From NCBI GenBank assembly GCA_051656905.1, contig JBOFJQ010000036.1:1-64000 (forward strand): a stretch of 64,000 bases of DNA. Reading direction: 5' to 3'. The position numbers were made by a program, and so were the translations under genes. The notes under the pieces were generated by a model, which saw only the letters and a list, made by a program, of their open reading frames with translations, was not told where the DNA came from and did not search any database. Positions 34,447-43,273 of this stretch are shown here, one piece after another. Positions within the stretch are counted from its first letter, which is position 1; every line of letters begins with the position of its first letter. The DNA is from JAGNZR01 sp051656905. GTDB taxonomy: Bacteria; Fusobacteriota; Fusobacteriia; Fusobacteriales; Fusobacteriaceae.

Positions 34447-35121
34447 ATGAATATTTATAATGATTATATAGAGGATATTACTAAAATTGGAAGAAGTACT
34501 ATGATCTTAGGAGGATTAGCTTCTTTACTTCCAGCACTTGTAATGACATTTTACTTTGGATTTAATCCAGGAATTGCTGCAATAATGGCAGGAGCAATAT
34601 CACAAATATCAGTATCAGGAGCTTTCTATTTTAGTGAGCCAATTAGTTACTATCCTATAGTAGGAAGAGCAGGATTATACATGGGATTCTTATCTGGAAA
34701 CTTAGTTAATATGAGAATACCTGGAGCTATCTCATCTCAAGAAGCTTCAGGACACGTAGCTGGAACTGATAAAGGATCAATAATGGGAACAATTGGTATA
34801 GGAGTTTCTATATGGGTTGGAATAATATTTTTACTAATATCAGTTTTTGCAGGGCAAGTTTTATTATCACAAGTACCACCTAAAGTAATGGATATGCTTA
34901 CTTTAATAATTCCAGCTTTATTTGGAGGAGTGTTCGCTCAATTTGCTATAAAATCACCAAAAACAGCAGTGTTTGCACTTTGTGTATCTTATGTAATGAC
35001 AAGAATAGTTGATTTTATACCAGGAAAACCCTCTTTCTTAATAACTGTAGTTTCAGTATTCGCAACAATTATGTTTGCTAAAAAACTTATGGTTGATAAA
35101 GAGGAAAAAGAAAAAAATTAG
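34447..35121 (+). CDS. Second small membrane protein of the peptidase module
   Basis: This 224-residue protein has about seven hydrophobic segments (for example STMILGGLASLLPALVMTFYF and PIVGRAGLYMGFLSGNL). I do not know its family with certainty. The in-frame ATG at 34438 directly touches AAGGGG, so I place the start at 34447, nine bases beyond it. The gene lies 15 bp after the DUF5058-like gene, which suggests that the two products form one complex, probably a transporter. Confidence 0.65.
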   Translation: MNIYNDYIEDITKIGRSTMILGGLASLLPALVMTFYFGFNPGIAAIMAGAISQISVSGAFYFSEPISYYPIVGRAGLYMGFLSGNLVNMRIPGAISSQEASGHVAGTDKGSIMGTIGIGVSIWVGIIFLLISVFAGQVLLSQVPPKVMDMLTLIIPALFGGVFAQFAIKSPKTAVFALCVSYVMTRIVDFIPGKPSFLITVVSVFATIMFAKKLMVDKEEKEKN

Positions 35122-35143
35122 TTAAAAATTAGGAGAAAAAAAT

Positions 35144-36262
35144 ATGAATAAAGAGAGAATTATTAAGAGTTTTATAGATATGGTAGAAATATCTTCTCCT
35201 TCAAAGCAAGAGGGAAATTTCACAAAATATTTAGCTGAAATTTTTACAGAGTTAGGCTTAGAAATATATTTAGATAATGGAAATAAAATATATGGAGGAG
35301 ATTCGCCAACTTTATTTGCTAAATTAAAAGGAAATATAGAAGGGGAAGGAGTTACTCTAGCAGCACATACAGATGTTGTAGGACCATGCAATAATGTAAA
35401 GGTTGTTATTGACGGAGATGTAATAAGAACAGATAAAACAACAACATTAGGTGGAGATGACAAGGCTGGAATAGCTTCTATAGTAGAAGTATTAAAGGTT
35501 ATTAAAGAGGAGCAAATTTCTCATAAAGATATATTTATAGTATTAACACCTTGTGAAGAGATTGGAATGTTAGGTGCTAAAAATATAGATTGGGAAAAAG
35601 TTCCATCACACATGATTCCTTCTAAAAATATGATAGTAATAGATAATGCTGGAGAAGCAGGATTAATTGCTCATACTGCTCCAAGTAAATATGATTTATG
35701 TTTTAAATTTGTAGGAAGAAAAGCTCATGCAGGTATTGAGCCAGAAAAAGGTATTAACGCAATTCAACTTGCATCAATAGCAATTGCAAATATGAAAATG
35801 GGTAGAATAGATGAGTTAACTACATCGAATATCGGAAGTATTGAAGCAAATTTCCCTACAAATGTTGTAGCGGATCAATGTGTTGTTAAGGCTGAAGTTA
35901 GAGGTCACTTAGAGGATAAAATATTAGAAATAATATCTGGATATGAAAAAGAGTGTCAAAATGCAGTTTCAAGTTTTGGAGGAAGTTATATTTTAGAAAA
36001 AGAGTGTAGTTTTCCAAGCTTAAAACCAACGGATAATCTTGTATTTGCAAATGAATTTGCCCAAATTTATGAAGAGTTAGGTGTAAAATCAGAACTTAGA
36101 GTAATCGGTGGAGGATCTGATAGTAATATTTTTGCTAAGAGAGGATACAACTCTATAATAATAGGAGCAGGAATGTACGATGTTCATACTGTTGATGAAT
36201 CTTTAAATACTTTAGATTTATTTAAAACAACAGAAGCAGTTATAAGATATATCTCTAAATAG
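35144..36262 (+). CDS. M20-family peptidase (PepT-like)
   Basis: The 372-residue metallopeptidase resembles tripeptidase T and its relatives. Landmarks are AAHTDVVGP with the first metal His, TTLGGDDKAGIASIVEVL with the bridging Asp, TPCEEIGMLGAKNIDW with the catalytic Glu, GRKAHAGIEPEKGINAIQ in the lid, and VIGGGSDSNIF. It should cleave short peptides in the cytoplasm. As last gene of the module it completes a pairing of two different M20 enzymes with a putative two-protein transporter. Confidence 0.9.
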   Translation: MNKERIIKSFIDMVEISSPSKQEGNFTKYLAEIFTELGLEIYLDNGNKIYGGDSPTLFAKLKGNIEGEGVTLAAHTDVVGPCNNVKVVIDGDVIRTDKTTTLGGDDKAGIASIVEVLKVIKEEQISHKDIFIVLTPCEEIGMLGAKNIDWEKVPSHMIPSKNMIVIDNAGEAGLIAHTAPSKYDLCFKFVGRKAHAGIEPEKGINAIQLASIAIANMKMGRIDELTTSNIGSIEANFPTNVVADQCVVKAEVRGHLEDKILEIISGYEKECQNAVSSFGGSYILEKECSFPSLKPTDNLVFANEFAQIYEELGVKSELRVIGGGSDSNIFAKRGYNSIIIGAGMYDVHTVDESLNTLDLFKTTEAVIRYISK

Positions 36263-36489
36263 AAAAATTAAGAGATGTAATAGTACAATAGTTAAGGGAA
36301 TAAAATGCTAAATAGTATAGCATTAAATAATAATAAAAATATAGTTTTTATAATGAGATAAAATTCAAATTATGAGAGCTATATTTTTTTTATTTTAATA
36401 AAATAGAACTTCTATTTCATGATACAATAAAGGAGTTTTATAATAAAAGAAGTATAAAATAAAAGAGAGAAATTAAAAAGGAGAAGCAA

Positions 36490-36918
36490 ATGAAACATTT
36501 AGAAATTTTAACCGCAGAAGAGTTAATGAGAGCAAGATATGAGGCATATACAAAGGGAGACATAGATTTTATAATCTCTACTCACGACCCATTAACTGCA
36601 GAGGATTTAGATGAAGAGGAAACTAGAAAATGGGCAGTAGAATCTCAATGGTTAAGTTTAGAAATTTTAAATACAAAAGATGGAAAAGAAAATGATGAGG
36701 AAGGGGTAGTTGAATTCATCGTTAAATATATAGAAAAAGGTGTTGAAAAAATACATCATGAAAGAAGTTTATTTATAAAAAGAGATGGAAAATGGTTCTA
36801 TTCAGGTTGGTTACCTCTACAAGGTACAATTGTAAAAGGAAAAAAAATCGGTCCAAATGATCCTTGTCCATGTGGTAAATTACCTATAAAAAAATATAAA
36901 AAATGTTGTGGAAAATAA
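36490..36918 (+). CDS. YchJ-like protein with C-terminal SEC-C zinc motif
   Basis: The 142-residue protein has an NTF2-like YchJ domain (EELMRARYEAYTKGDIDFIISTHDP, then EFIVKYIEKG and HHERSLFIKRDGKWFYSGW). It ends with the zinc-binding SEC-C motif GPNDPCPCGKLPIKKYKKCCG. The family lacks a settled function. It is well formed, with AGGAG before the ATG. A 227-bp AT-rich stretch with no clear element precedes it. Confidence 0.9.
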   Translation: MKHLEILTAEELMRARYEAYTKGDIDFIISTHDPLTAEDLDEEETRKWAVESQWLSLEILNTKDGKENDEEGVVEFIVKYIEKGVEKIHHERSLFIKRDGKWFYSGWLPLQGTIVKGKKIGPNDPCPCGKLPIKKYKKCCGK

Positions 36919-36967
36919 GTTATAATTGGTGAATTAAATGAGGCAAATAAAATAGGAAGTGGAATTC

Positions 36968-38161
36968 ATGAAAAGGAATATCTTTATAATATTAATATCT
37001 ATTTTTTTTATTATAGCTTTTAAATATTGCGTTCATTTAAGGACTAGTCCAGTTGTTATGGGATTAAAAGTAGTCCCTAGAAGCTTAACAGAAAAAATTG
37101 TTGTTTCGGGAATAGTAACATCTGAAAAAACTTCATCTTTAGCTACAGAAGTGGTAGGAAAAGTTGAAAATATTTTTTATAAAGAGGGAGATTTAGTTAA
37201 AAAAGATGATTTAATATTGAGCTTAGATACCTCTAAAATTGATAGGGAAGTTGTTCAAGGGGAATATAATCTTTTGATGGCTAAAAATGAACTTTTAAAA
37301 TTAGAAACTACAGATATAGAAATAGCTCAAGCTGAGTATTTATCTGCTAAAGATAATTTTAATATCTATAAGGAACAATACGTTAAATATAAAAAATTAT
37401 ATGATAAATCTCTTGTGAGTGTTTTAGAATTTCAAATGCAGGAAAATTTATACTCTAATGCTAAAAATAGGTATACTGCAGCAAATTCTAGACTAAACTC
37501 TTTAAAGTCAGGTTCTAGTAAAGAGATTTTAAAAAATACAGTTGAAATTGCTAATGAGAATCTTAACGTACTAAAGAAGCAAAGGGAAAAATATACTATA
37601 AGAGCTCCCTATGATGCAATAATAACTAGAAAAAAAGTTAATTTAGGTGAAATTGTAGAATCACAATCAGAACTATTTACAATATATTCCTTAGAAGGAA
37701 AATATATTGATATAGATTTAGATGAGAAGTATTTAACAAATACTAAATTAAAAAATAATGTAAAAATATATAAATCTAATGATAAAACTAATTTAACAGA
37801 TGGTGAAATATATTATTTTGGACCAGATATAAGCAAAGAGAATGGAACTACTCAGATAAAAGCTAAGTTTTTAAATAATGAAACTTCATTTTTGTTTGGA
37901 AGCACTGTAAATGTAATAATAGAAGGGGATAAATTTGAAAATAGTTTGATAATTTCTAATGACTATATTTTAAATCAGGATTTAAAAAATTATGTTTATG
38001 TAGTAAAAAATAGAAAGATTATAAAAAAAGAGGTAGAGTTAAAACCTGTTATAAATGATAATATAGTAATTTCAGGATTAGAATCTGGGGATATTATTAT
38101 TAATAATTTTACATTGCCTGATGGTACAGAGGTTAATGTAAAGGAAGATGTTCAACCATGA
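36968..38161 (+). CDS. Membrane fusion protein (HlyD/MacA-like)
   Basis: The roughly 397-residue protein has an N-terminal membrane anchor (residues 5-22), a lipoyl-like half domain (VSGIVTSEKTSSLATEVVGKVENIFYKEGDLVKKDDLILSLD; KEGDLVKKDD is typical), a helical hairpin at about 80-200, and the second half domain YTIRAPYDAIITRKKVNLGEIV. A GTG at 36959 could extend it by three residues, but the ATG at 36968 is better spaced from AGGAAG. It would connect the permease encoded next to an outer-membrane channel, which is not in the window. Confidence 0.88.
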   Translation: MKRNIFIILISIFFIIAFKYCVHLRTSPVVMGLKVVPRSLTEKIVVSGIVTSEKTSSLATEVVGKVENIFYKEGDLVKKDDLILSLDTSKIDREVVQGEYNLLMAKNELLKLETTDIEIAQAEYLSAKDNFNIYKEQYVKYKKLYDKSLVSVLEFQMQENLYSNAKNRYTAANSRLNSLKSGSSKEILKNTVEIANENLNVLKKQREKYTIRAPYDAIITRKKVNLGEIVESQSELFTIYSLEGKYIDIDLDEKYLTNTKLKNNVKIYKSNDKTNLTDGEIYYFGPDISKENGTTQIKAKFLNNETSFLFGSTVNVIIEGDKFENSLIISNDYILNQDLKNYVYVVKNRKIIKKEVELKPVINDNIVISGLESGDIIINNFTLPDGTEVNVKEDVQP

Positions 38162-39357
38162 GATACGAGATAAAGTTAGGAACAGTATTTTTATTAAGTA
38201 GCAAATGGCAATCCATTTTTATAATTTCAGCAATAGCTTTTGGAGTTGCTGTTCAAATTTTTCTTTCCTCAATAATTATATCTTTACAGAGATATACAAT
38301 TGATAAAACTCTAGGAAGTACATCACACATTGAAATTACTACAGGAGATTCTAGGGATAAATATAGTTTTTCTAAAGATAATAGTATTACTTATGGAAAC
38401 TATCTTTTTGACAGAGATAAGATCCCTAATTATGAAGAGATAGGAAAAAGAATAAAAGAAATACCCAATGTTAAGAATATAGCTTACGCAATAGATGGAA
38501 ACGCAATCTATAAAAGAGGGCTTAGAAGCTCACCGTTAATTATAAAGGGAGTGGATTTAGCTCAAGCAGATAAAATAATGAAGATATCTCCAAGAATTGT
38601 TTTAGGGGACAATAAATTTGATGCTCAAAGTGTGCTTATTGGAATAAGATTTTGTAAATTTTATTCTGTAGGAATAGGGGATTATATATCCTTAACTTTT
38701 CCCAATGGAAAGGTTGAAAGATTTCTAATTAGAGGGATATTTGATCTGTCTTCTAGAGGAGCAAATCAGTTTTTAGTAATTATGGATTTAGGTAGAGCAC
38801 AAAAACTTTTTGATAAAATTGGGTATATTAATAAAATAGATATTCAAGTAAATGATATATTCACTGCTGACATAACGGGTGAAAAAATTAAAAATCAATA
38901 TAAAGATTTAAAAGTATTGAACTGGATGATGGATGGGCAGGATTTATTAGACTCTTTAAAAGGACAAGATAATACTAACATTATAATTAAGTTAGTAATA
39001 ATATTATCCACAATGATGAGTACAATGAGTATTTTATTGATAACTGTTCTTAGAAAATCGAAAGAGATAGGAATTTTAAAATCTATGGGGGCACAAAATG
39101 TAGAAATTGCTTCTATATTTATAGTTCAAGGATTTATTTATGGATTGATGGGCTCTTTTGTAGGAGTTATAGTAGCATTTTTTATTGTAGATTTACAAAA
39201 GATAGCTTTAGGAAAAGAACTTTTTAAAGTTTTAATAGAACCTGGAAATATAGTAGAAACAGTAATAATTACAACGATTTCAGGAATGATTTCTGCTATT
39301 GTCCCTGCAATAAAAAGTTCAAAACTTAGCCCTATAGAGGTGATACATGGTGATTAA
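38158..39357 (+). CDS. ABC transporter permease (MacB/FtsX-like)
   Basis: The 399-residue permease has one N-terminal transmembrane segment (about 18-40), a large periplasmic domain (about 45-275) and three C-terminal segments with LRKSKEIGILKSMGAQNVEIASIF, the coupling loop of the FtsX fold. It overlaps the upstream gene at ATGA (four bases) and the ATPase gene by eleven bases, so the three are translated together. Together they form a MacAB/LolCDE-type exporter; the cargo could be a lipoprotein, peptide or drug. Confidence 0.9.
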   Translation: MRYEIKLGTVFLLSSKWQSIFIISAIAFGVAVQIFLSSIIISLQRYTIDKTLGSTSHIEITTGDSRDKYSFSKDNSITYGNYLFDRDKIPNYEEIGKRIKEIPNVKNIAYAIDGNAIYKRGLRSSPLIIKGVDLAQADKIMKISPRIVLGDNKFDAQSVLIGIRFCKFYSVGIGDYISLTFPNGKVERFLIRGIFDLSSRGANQFLVIMDLGRAQKLFDKIGYINKIDIQVNDIFTADITGEKIKNQYKDLKVLNWMMDGQDLLDSLKGQDNTNIIIKLVIILSTMMSTMSILLITVLRKSKEIGILKSMGAQNVEIASIFIVQGFIYGLMGSFVGVIVAFFIVDLQKIALGKELFKVLIEPGNIVETVIITTISGMISAIVPAIKSSKLSPIEVIHGD

Positions 39358-40048
39358 TAATAATTCGATTTTAAGACTTGTAGACATAAAAAAAAGTTAC
39401 TCAGGAGCAGTTGAAACAAAAGTTTTGAAAGGAATAAATTTTGAAATTGAACAAGGTGAGTTCGTAGCTATAGTAGGGCAGAGTGGAAGTGGAAAAACAA
39501 CTCTTTTAAATTTAATTGGTATGATTGATACTCCTACATCAGGGGAAATTTATTTTAAAAATAAATTAGTAGATTTTAATAATATAAAAGAGCTGGCAAA
39601 TTTAAGAAATTTAAATATGGGATTTATTTTTCAGTTTCACTTTTTGTTAACAGAGTTTACAGTTTTAGAAAATGTTCTTATGCCCACATGGATAAAATCA
39701 AAGAATGCCTCTCTTGAATTTAGAGATAGAGCTTTACAATATCTTGAATTTGTAGGGCTTAAAGATGAAGCTGGTAAAAAAGCAAGCCAACTTTCTGGAG
39801 GCCAACAACAAAGGGTTGCTATAGCTAGAGCACTAATTAATAATTCATCGATTGTTTTTGCAGATGAGCCTACTGGAAATTTAGATTCTGAAAATACTAA
39901 AAAAATATACTCTTTGCTCAGGGAAATAAACAAAGAGTATAAGACAACATTTGTAATAGTAACTCATGACTTATCAATATCAAAACTATGCGATAGAGTT
40001 ATAGAATTAGCTGATGGACAAGTTGTTTTTAATTCTTTAAAAAACTAA
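39347..40048 (+). CDS. ABC transporter ATP-binding protein (LolD/MacB-like)
   Basis: The 233-residue ATPase has Walker A GQSGSGKTT, FIFQFHFLLTEFTVLENV (the Q-loop region typical of the LolD/MacB group), the signature LSGGQQQRVAIARAL, Walker B IVFADEPTGNLDS and the switch His in VTHD. It powers the exporter with the permease and fusion protein upstream. Confidence 0.92.
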   Translation: MVINNNSILRLVDIKKSYSGAVETKVLKGINFEIEQGEFVAIVGQSGSGKTTLLNLIGMIDTPTSGEIYFKNKLVDFNNIKELANLRNLNMGFIFQFHFLLTEFTVLENVLMPTWIKSKNASLEFRDRALQYLEFVGLKDEAGKKASQLSGGQQQRVAIARALINNSSIVFADEPTGNLDSENTKKIYSLLREINKEYKTTFVIVTHDLSISKLCDRVIELADGQVVFNSLKN

Positions 40049-40101
40049 ATTAAGTAAAAATATATTATATATTCACTTAAAATCTTTATTATTTTTTATA
40101 A

Positions 40102-40121
40102 AAAACGCATAATTGCGTTTT
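40102..40121. terminator. Short inverted repeat after the exporter operon
   Basis: AAAACGCA (40102-40109) and TGCGTTTT (40114-40121) form an 8-bp stem with a TAAT loop. It may terminate the exporter operon, though the T-run is only four bases. Confidence 0.5.
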
Positions 40122-40187
40122 AAGTATTCAAATAATTATTTTTTTATGGTAAATTATAGTAAAAGATATATTTAATAAGGGGAAATA

Positions 40188-40457
40188 ATGTTTGAAATAG
40201 ATTTGCATGAAATGAACTATGAGACTGCACAGAAAATTTTTATTCAGAAATATAATAATTTTTATCGTAGTGGTCATAGAGGGGAGATAAAGGTAATTCA
40301 TGGTTATGGAGCAGGTTCTTTAGCTAGTACAGATATTATAAGAACAAAAATTAGAGCTTATTTAAATAAAAATAAGAATCATGTAAAGATTAGAATTGAT
40401 TTAAATCAAGGTGTTACATATGTTACTCCAATAAATTTATTGCCAATAAAAAAATAA
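40188..40457 (+). CDS. Small Smr-domain protein
   Basis: The 89-residue protein is essentially a lone Smr domain: EIDLHEMNYETAQKIF (the DLH motif) followed by IKVIHGYGAGSLASTDIIRTKIRAYL (HGxGxG motif). Smr domains are found as endonucleases or nucleic-acid-binding modules at the end of MutS2, and stand-alone copies exist. AAGGGGAAATA precedes the ATG. It is a single-gene unit. Confidence 0.9.
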   Translation: MFEIDLHEMNYETAQKIFIQKYNNFYRSGHRGEIKVIHGYGAGSLASTDIIRTKIRAYLNKNKNHVKIRIDLNQGVTYVTPINLLPIKK

Positions 40458-40508
40458 AAAAGAAGTTCTTTCAATTGCATTTTATTGCCTTTGGAAGACT
40501 TCTTTTTT
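40456..40508. terminator. Bidirectional terminator
   Basis: AAAAAAGAAGT (40456-40466, overlapping the Smr stop region) pairs with ACTTCTTTTTT (40498-40508). It separates convergent genes ending at 40457 and 40564. Confidence 0.83.
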
Positions 40509-40563
40509 ATAAAATAAGAATTATAAATTGTATTTAAGTTTATACATTATATAGATTAGTTTA

Positions 40564-41346
40564 TTATTTTTTAAAGTTTGCTTTTCTTTTTTCTATAAAG
40601 GCACGCATACCTTCTTTCTGATCATCATGAGCAAAACAATTTCCAAAGATATTAGCTTCTAAATCTATAGAACTGTCAATATCAAGTTGCATACCTATAT
40701 TTATAGCTTCTTTAGAGGCTATAACAGCGTTTCTAGAATTTTTTAATATCTTATTTGCCATGTTTATCGATTCTTCAATAAGCGTTTCAGGAGTAGTAAT
40801 TTTATTGATTAAATTTATTCTAAAAGCTTCTTCAGCAGAGATAATCTCACCTGTTAGAATAAGTTCTTTAGCTTTAGAAATACCAACAATTCTTGGTAAT
40901 CTTTGTGTACCAGAGAAACCAGGAGTAATCCCTAAAGTAACTTCAGGTTGCCCCAATTTAGCAAGAGAGCTTGCAATTCTCAAATCACATGCCATGGCGA
41001 ACTCACACCCTCCACCAAGGGCAAAACCATTGATAGCACTAATATATATTTTACTTGAATTTTCTATTTTTCGAAAGATATTAGAGGCAAATTTACCGAA
41101 TTTTTTAGCCTCGTTAGCATTTAAATTTTCCATAAAAAGGATATCAGCTCCTGCTATAAAAGCTTTCCCTTCCCCTGTGAAAATAACAGATCCAATTGTA
41201 TCATCATTTTCAACATTTTCTATTAAGAGATCTAACTCGCTTAATACATTAAAATTTAGAGCATTTAAAGATTTAGGGTTTGAAAAAGTAACTAGTAAAA
41301 TTTCATTGTTTTGTTCAATAATAAAGTTTTTTAAATTCATTAACAT
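40564..41346 (-). CDS. Enoyl-CoA hydratase/isomerase family protein (crotonase)
   Basis: The 260-residue crotonase-fold enzyme has the oxyanion-hole motif GKAFIAGADILFM and, in the second half, NGFALGGGCEFAMACDLRIAS and GQPEVTLGITPGFSGTQRLPRIVG with two Glu residues in the usual catalytic places. 3-Hydroxybutyryl-CoA dehydratase is a natural guess, since lysine fermentation produces crotonyl-CoA, but other acyl-CoA substrates are possible. GGGGAG lies five bases before the ATG at 41346; a second ATG two codons later is also possible. Confidence 0.9.
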   Translation of the reverse strand: MLMNLKNFIIEQNNEILLVTFSNPKSLNALNFNVLSELDLLIENVENDDTIGSVIFTGEGKAFIAGADILFMENLNANEAKKFGKFASNIFRKIENSSKIYISAINGFALGGGCEFAMACDLRIASSLAKLGQPEVTLGITPGFSGTQRLPRIVGISKAKELILTGEIISAEEAFRINLINKITTPETLIEESINMANKILKNSRNAVIASKEAINIGMQLDIDSSIDLEANIFGNCFAHDDQKEGMRAFIEKRKANFKK

Positions 41347-41392
41347 CTAATCTCCCCTCTTAAATTTATTTGTGAATAAATTTATTATAGCA

Positions 41393-41445
41393 TAAAAAAA
41401 TAGAAAAAAACCCAATGGTTTCTTTCTATTTCTATTTATCTTGAA
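41393..41445 (-). terminator. Terminator of the aspartase gene
   Basis: On the minus strand a GAAAGAAACC/GGTTTTTTTC stem with an ATTG-containing loop is followed by TATTTTTTTAT. It lies directly beyond the aspartase stop codon. Confidence 0.65.
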
Positions 41446-41456
41446 TATTTTTAAAA

Positions 41457-42872
41457 CTATTTGTTTTTTAATAAAGATTTACCAGGTATTCCAGGTCTAG
41501 TCATTTCAAAAGAGTTTAAAATAATTTTTAAGTCATTTTCTGTTAAAAGTTCTTTAGATAGAGCAAGTTTATAAACAGGAATACCAGTTTTTAAAGATTC
41601 TTTTGCTATATCAGCAGATGCTTTATATCCAATATGAGGAACAAGAGCTGTAATAATTCCTACACTATTATCAACTAATTTTTTACAGTGCTCTTCATTG
41701 GGAGTAATACCAACTAGACAATTATCTATAAAAGTATTTACCCCATTAGTTAAAATTTGAATAGATTGGAATAAATTAAAGAATAAAACAGGTTCAAAAA
41801 CATTAAGTTCAAGTTGACCAGCTTCAGCAGCTTTTGTAATAGTAAGGTCATTTCCAAAGATTTGGAAAGAAACTTGATTTACAACCTCTGGAATAACAGG
41901 ATTAACTTTTCCAGGCATAATTGATGATCCAGGTTGTTGTTGAGGAAGATTAATCTCCCCAAGACCAGTTTTTGGACCAGAAGCCATAAGTCTTAAGTCG
42001 TTAGCTGTTTTAGATAAATTTACAGCGCAAACTTTTAATGCAGATGATAACCAAACAAATGAGTCTAAATTTCTAGTTCCATCCACAAGATTTTCAGCTT
42101 GTTTAAAATCTATTTTAGTAATTTTTGATAAAACTTTTGTAATGTTATTAAAATAATCAATGTCAGCATTAACTCCTGTCCCAACAGCAGTAGCTCCCAT
42201 GTTTATATATTTTAAATCTTCAAGAGCAGATTTTATTCTGTTTATATCACGCTTTACAGGTTCAGCAAAAGCTCTGAATTCCTGACCTAATCTAATAGGA
42301 ACAGCATCTTGTAAATGAGTTCTACCCATTTTTAAAACATGATCAAATTCATTAGACTTTTCTACTAAAGTCTTATAAAGTCTTTCAAGAGAAGAGATAA
42401 GATTATCACACATCATTAAGATAGCTAACTTACCAGAAGTTGGAACAACGTCATTAGTAGATTGCCCACAGTTTACATGGTCATTAGGATGTACTTTGTC
42501 ATATTTTCCTAGCTCCCCTCCAAGTAATTCACCTGCTCTATTGGCAATAACTTCATTAATATTCATATTCATTGAAGTTCCTGCTCCACCTTGAATAACA
42601 TCAGTTATAAAGCTATCGTGAAGTTTTCCATCGATGATTTCTTCACAAGCTTTAATCATTGCGTCGTGAATCTCTTGAGATATAGTTCCTGCATGAAGAT
42701 TAGATATAGCTGTAGCTTTTTTTACATGTGCTAAAGCAATTATGAAAGCAGGATTAAGATTATATCCTGTAATATTAAAATTATTTTTTCCTCTTAATGA
42801 TTGAATACCATAATAAGCATTTTTTGGAACGTTAAGTGATCCAATTGAATCTGTTTCTACTCTGAAAGTCAT
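41457..42872 (-). CDS. aspA: Aspartate ammonia-lyase
   Basis: The 471-residue enzyme of the fumarase/aspartase superfamily deaminates aspartate to fumarate. Landmarks are the superfamily signature GSSIMPGKVNPVIPE with the catalytic Ser, GGAGTSMNMNINEVIANRA, HPNDHVNCGQSTNDV and GRTHLQDAVPI. AAEAGQLELNVFEPV and the overall length favour aspartase over fumarase. Fumarate formed here can be reduced to succinate, the substrate of the propionate operon at 13915-24069, giving a route from aspartate to propionate. The gene stands alone. Confidence 0.9.
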   Translation of the reverse strand: MTFRVETDSIGSLNVPKNAYYGIQSLRGKNNFNITGYNLNPAFIIALAHVKKATAISNLHAGTISQEIHDAMIKACEEIIDGKLHDSFITDVIQGGAGTSMNMNINEVIANRAGELLGGELGKYDKVHPNDHVNCGQSTNDVVPTSGKLAILMMCDNLISSLERLYKTLVEKSNEFDHVLKMGRTHLQDAVPIRLGQEFRAFAEPVKRDINRIKSALEDLKYINMGATAVGTGVNADIDYFNNITKVLSKITKIDFKQAENLVDGTRNLDSFVWLSSALKVCAVNLSKTANDLRLMASGPKTGLGEINLPQQQPGSSIMPGKVNPVIPEVVNQVSFQIFGNDLTITKAAEAGQLELNVFEPVLFFNLFQSIQILTNGVNTFIDNCLVGITPNEEHCKKLVDNSVGIITALVPHIGYKASADIAKESLKTGIPVYKLALSKELLTENDLKIILNSFEMTRPGIPGKSLLKNK

Positions 42873-42930
42873 AAAATCCCCCTAGATTAAAGATATATAA
42901 ATATGATATTTAAATATACATTTAGCGATA

Positions 42931-42947
42931 TACATATACGATATGTA
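42931..42947. promoter_or_regulatory. Putative operator in the aspartase leader
   Basis: TACATATACGATATGTA is a perfect 7-bp inverted repeat with a 3-bp centre. It begins about eight bases after the predicted aspartase transcription start, a classic repressor position. The regulator is unknown. Confidence 0.6.
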
Positions 42948-42961
42948 AAATACAGTATTTA

Positions 42962-42990
42962 AATGCTAACACGAAAAATATAATATTGCA
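42962..42990 (-). promoter_or_regulatory. Promoter of the aspartase gene
   Basis: On the minus strand TTGCAA (42990-42985) is followed after 17 bp by TAGCAT (42967-42962) preceded by TG and one base, an extended -10. The start would be near 42955. Confidence 0.6.
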
Positions 42991-43154
42991 ACATAGATAA
43001 AAAGTTATTGCAAAGCAAAGAAACGAAAAAAAAATTTTAACGTTTAAAAATAAAACAATTAAATTTGATTGCAAACATAAGTTGAGTAACGAAAATGTTG
43101 GAAAAATATCAGTAAAAATTAAAATGAATAGTATTATTTTACCAAAGTATCTAA

Positions 43155-43183
43155 TTGACATAATCACTTAAATAGTGTATAAA
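43155..43183 (+). promoter_or_regulatory. Promoter of the BMP-family protein gene
   Basis: Perfect TTGACA (43155-43160) and TATAAA (43178-43183) are 17 bp apart. The leader is about 85 bases. The rest of the 401-bp gap between aspartase and this gene holds the aspartase promoter and operator but no small gene that I can support. Confidence 0.82.
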
Positions 43184-43273
43184 TAGTCAACATAAATTTA
43201 AATATGATAAATAGTATTGTGTTTGAATTCAAAATACCTAGATAGAGAAAAAAATTAAAAGCAAGGGGAGAAA

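Noticed and set aside
40760..41350. Long open frame on the plus strand opposite the crotonase gene
   Set aside because: It is a mirror of the strongly conserved crotonase on the other strand, has no ribosome site and gives no recognisable protein.
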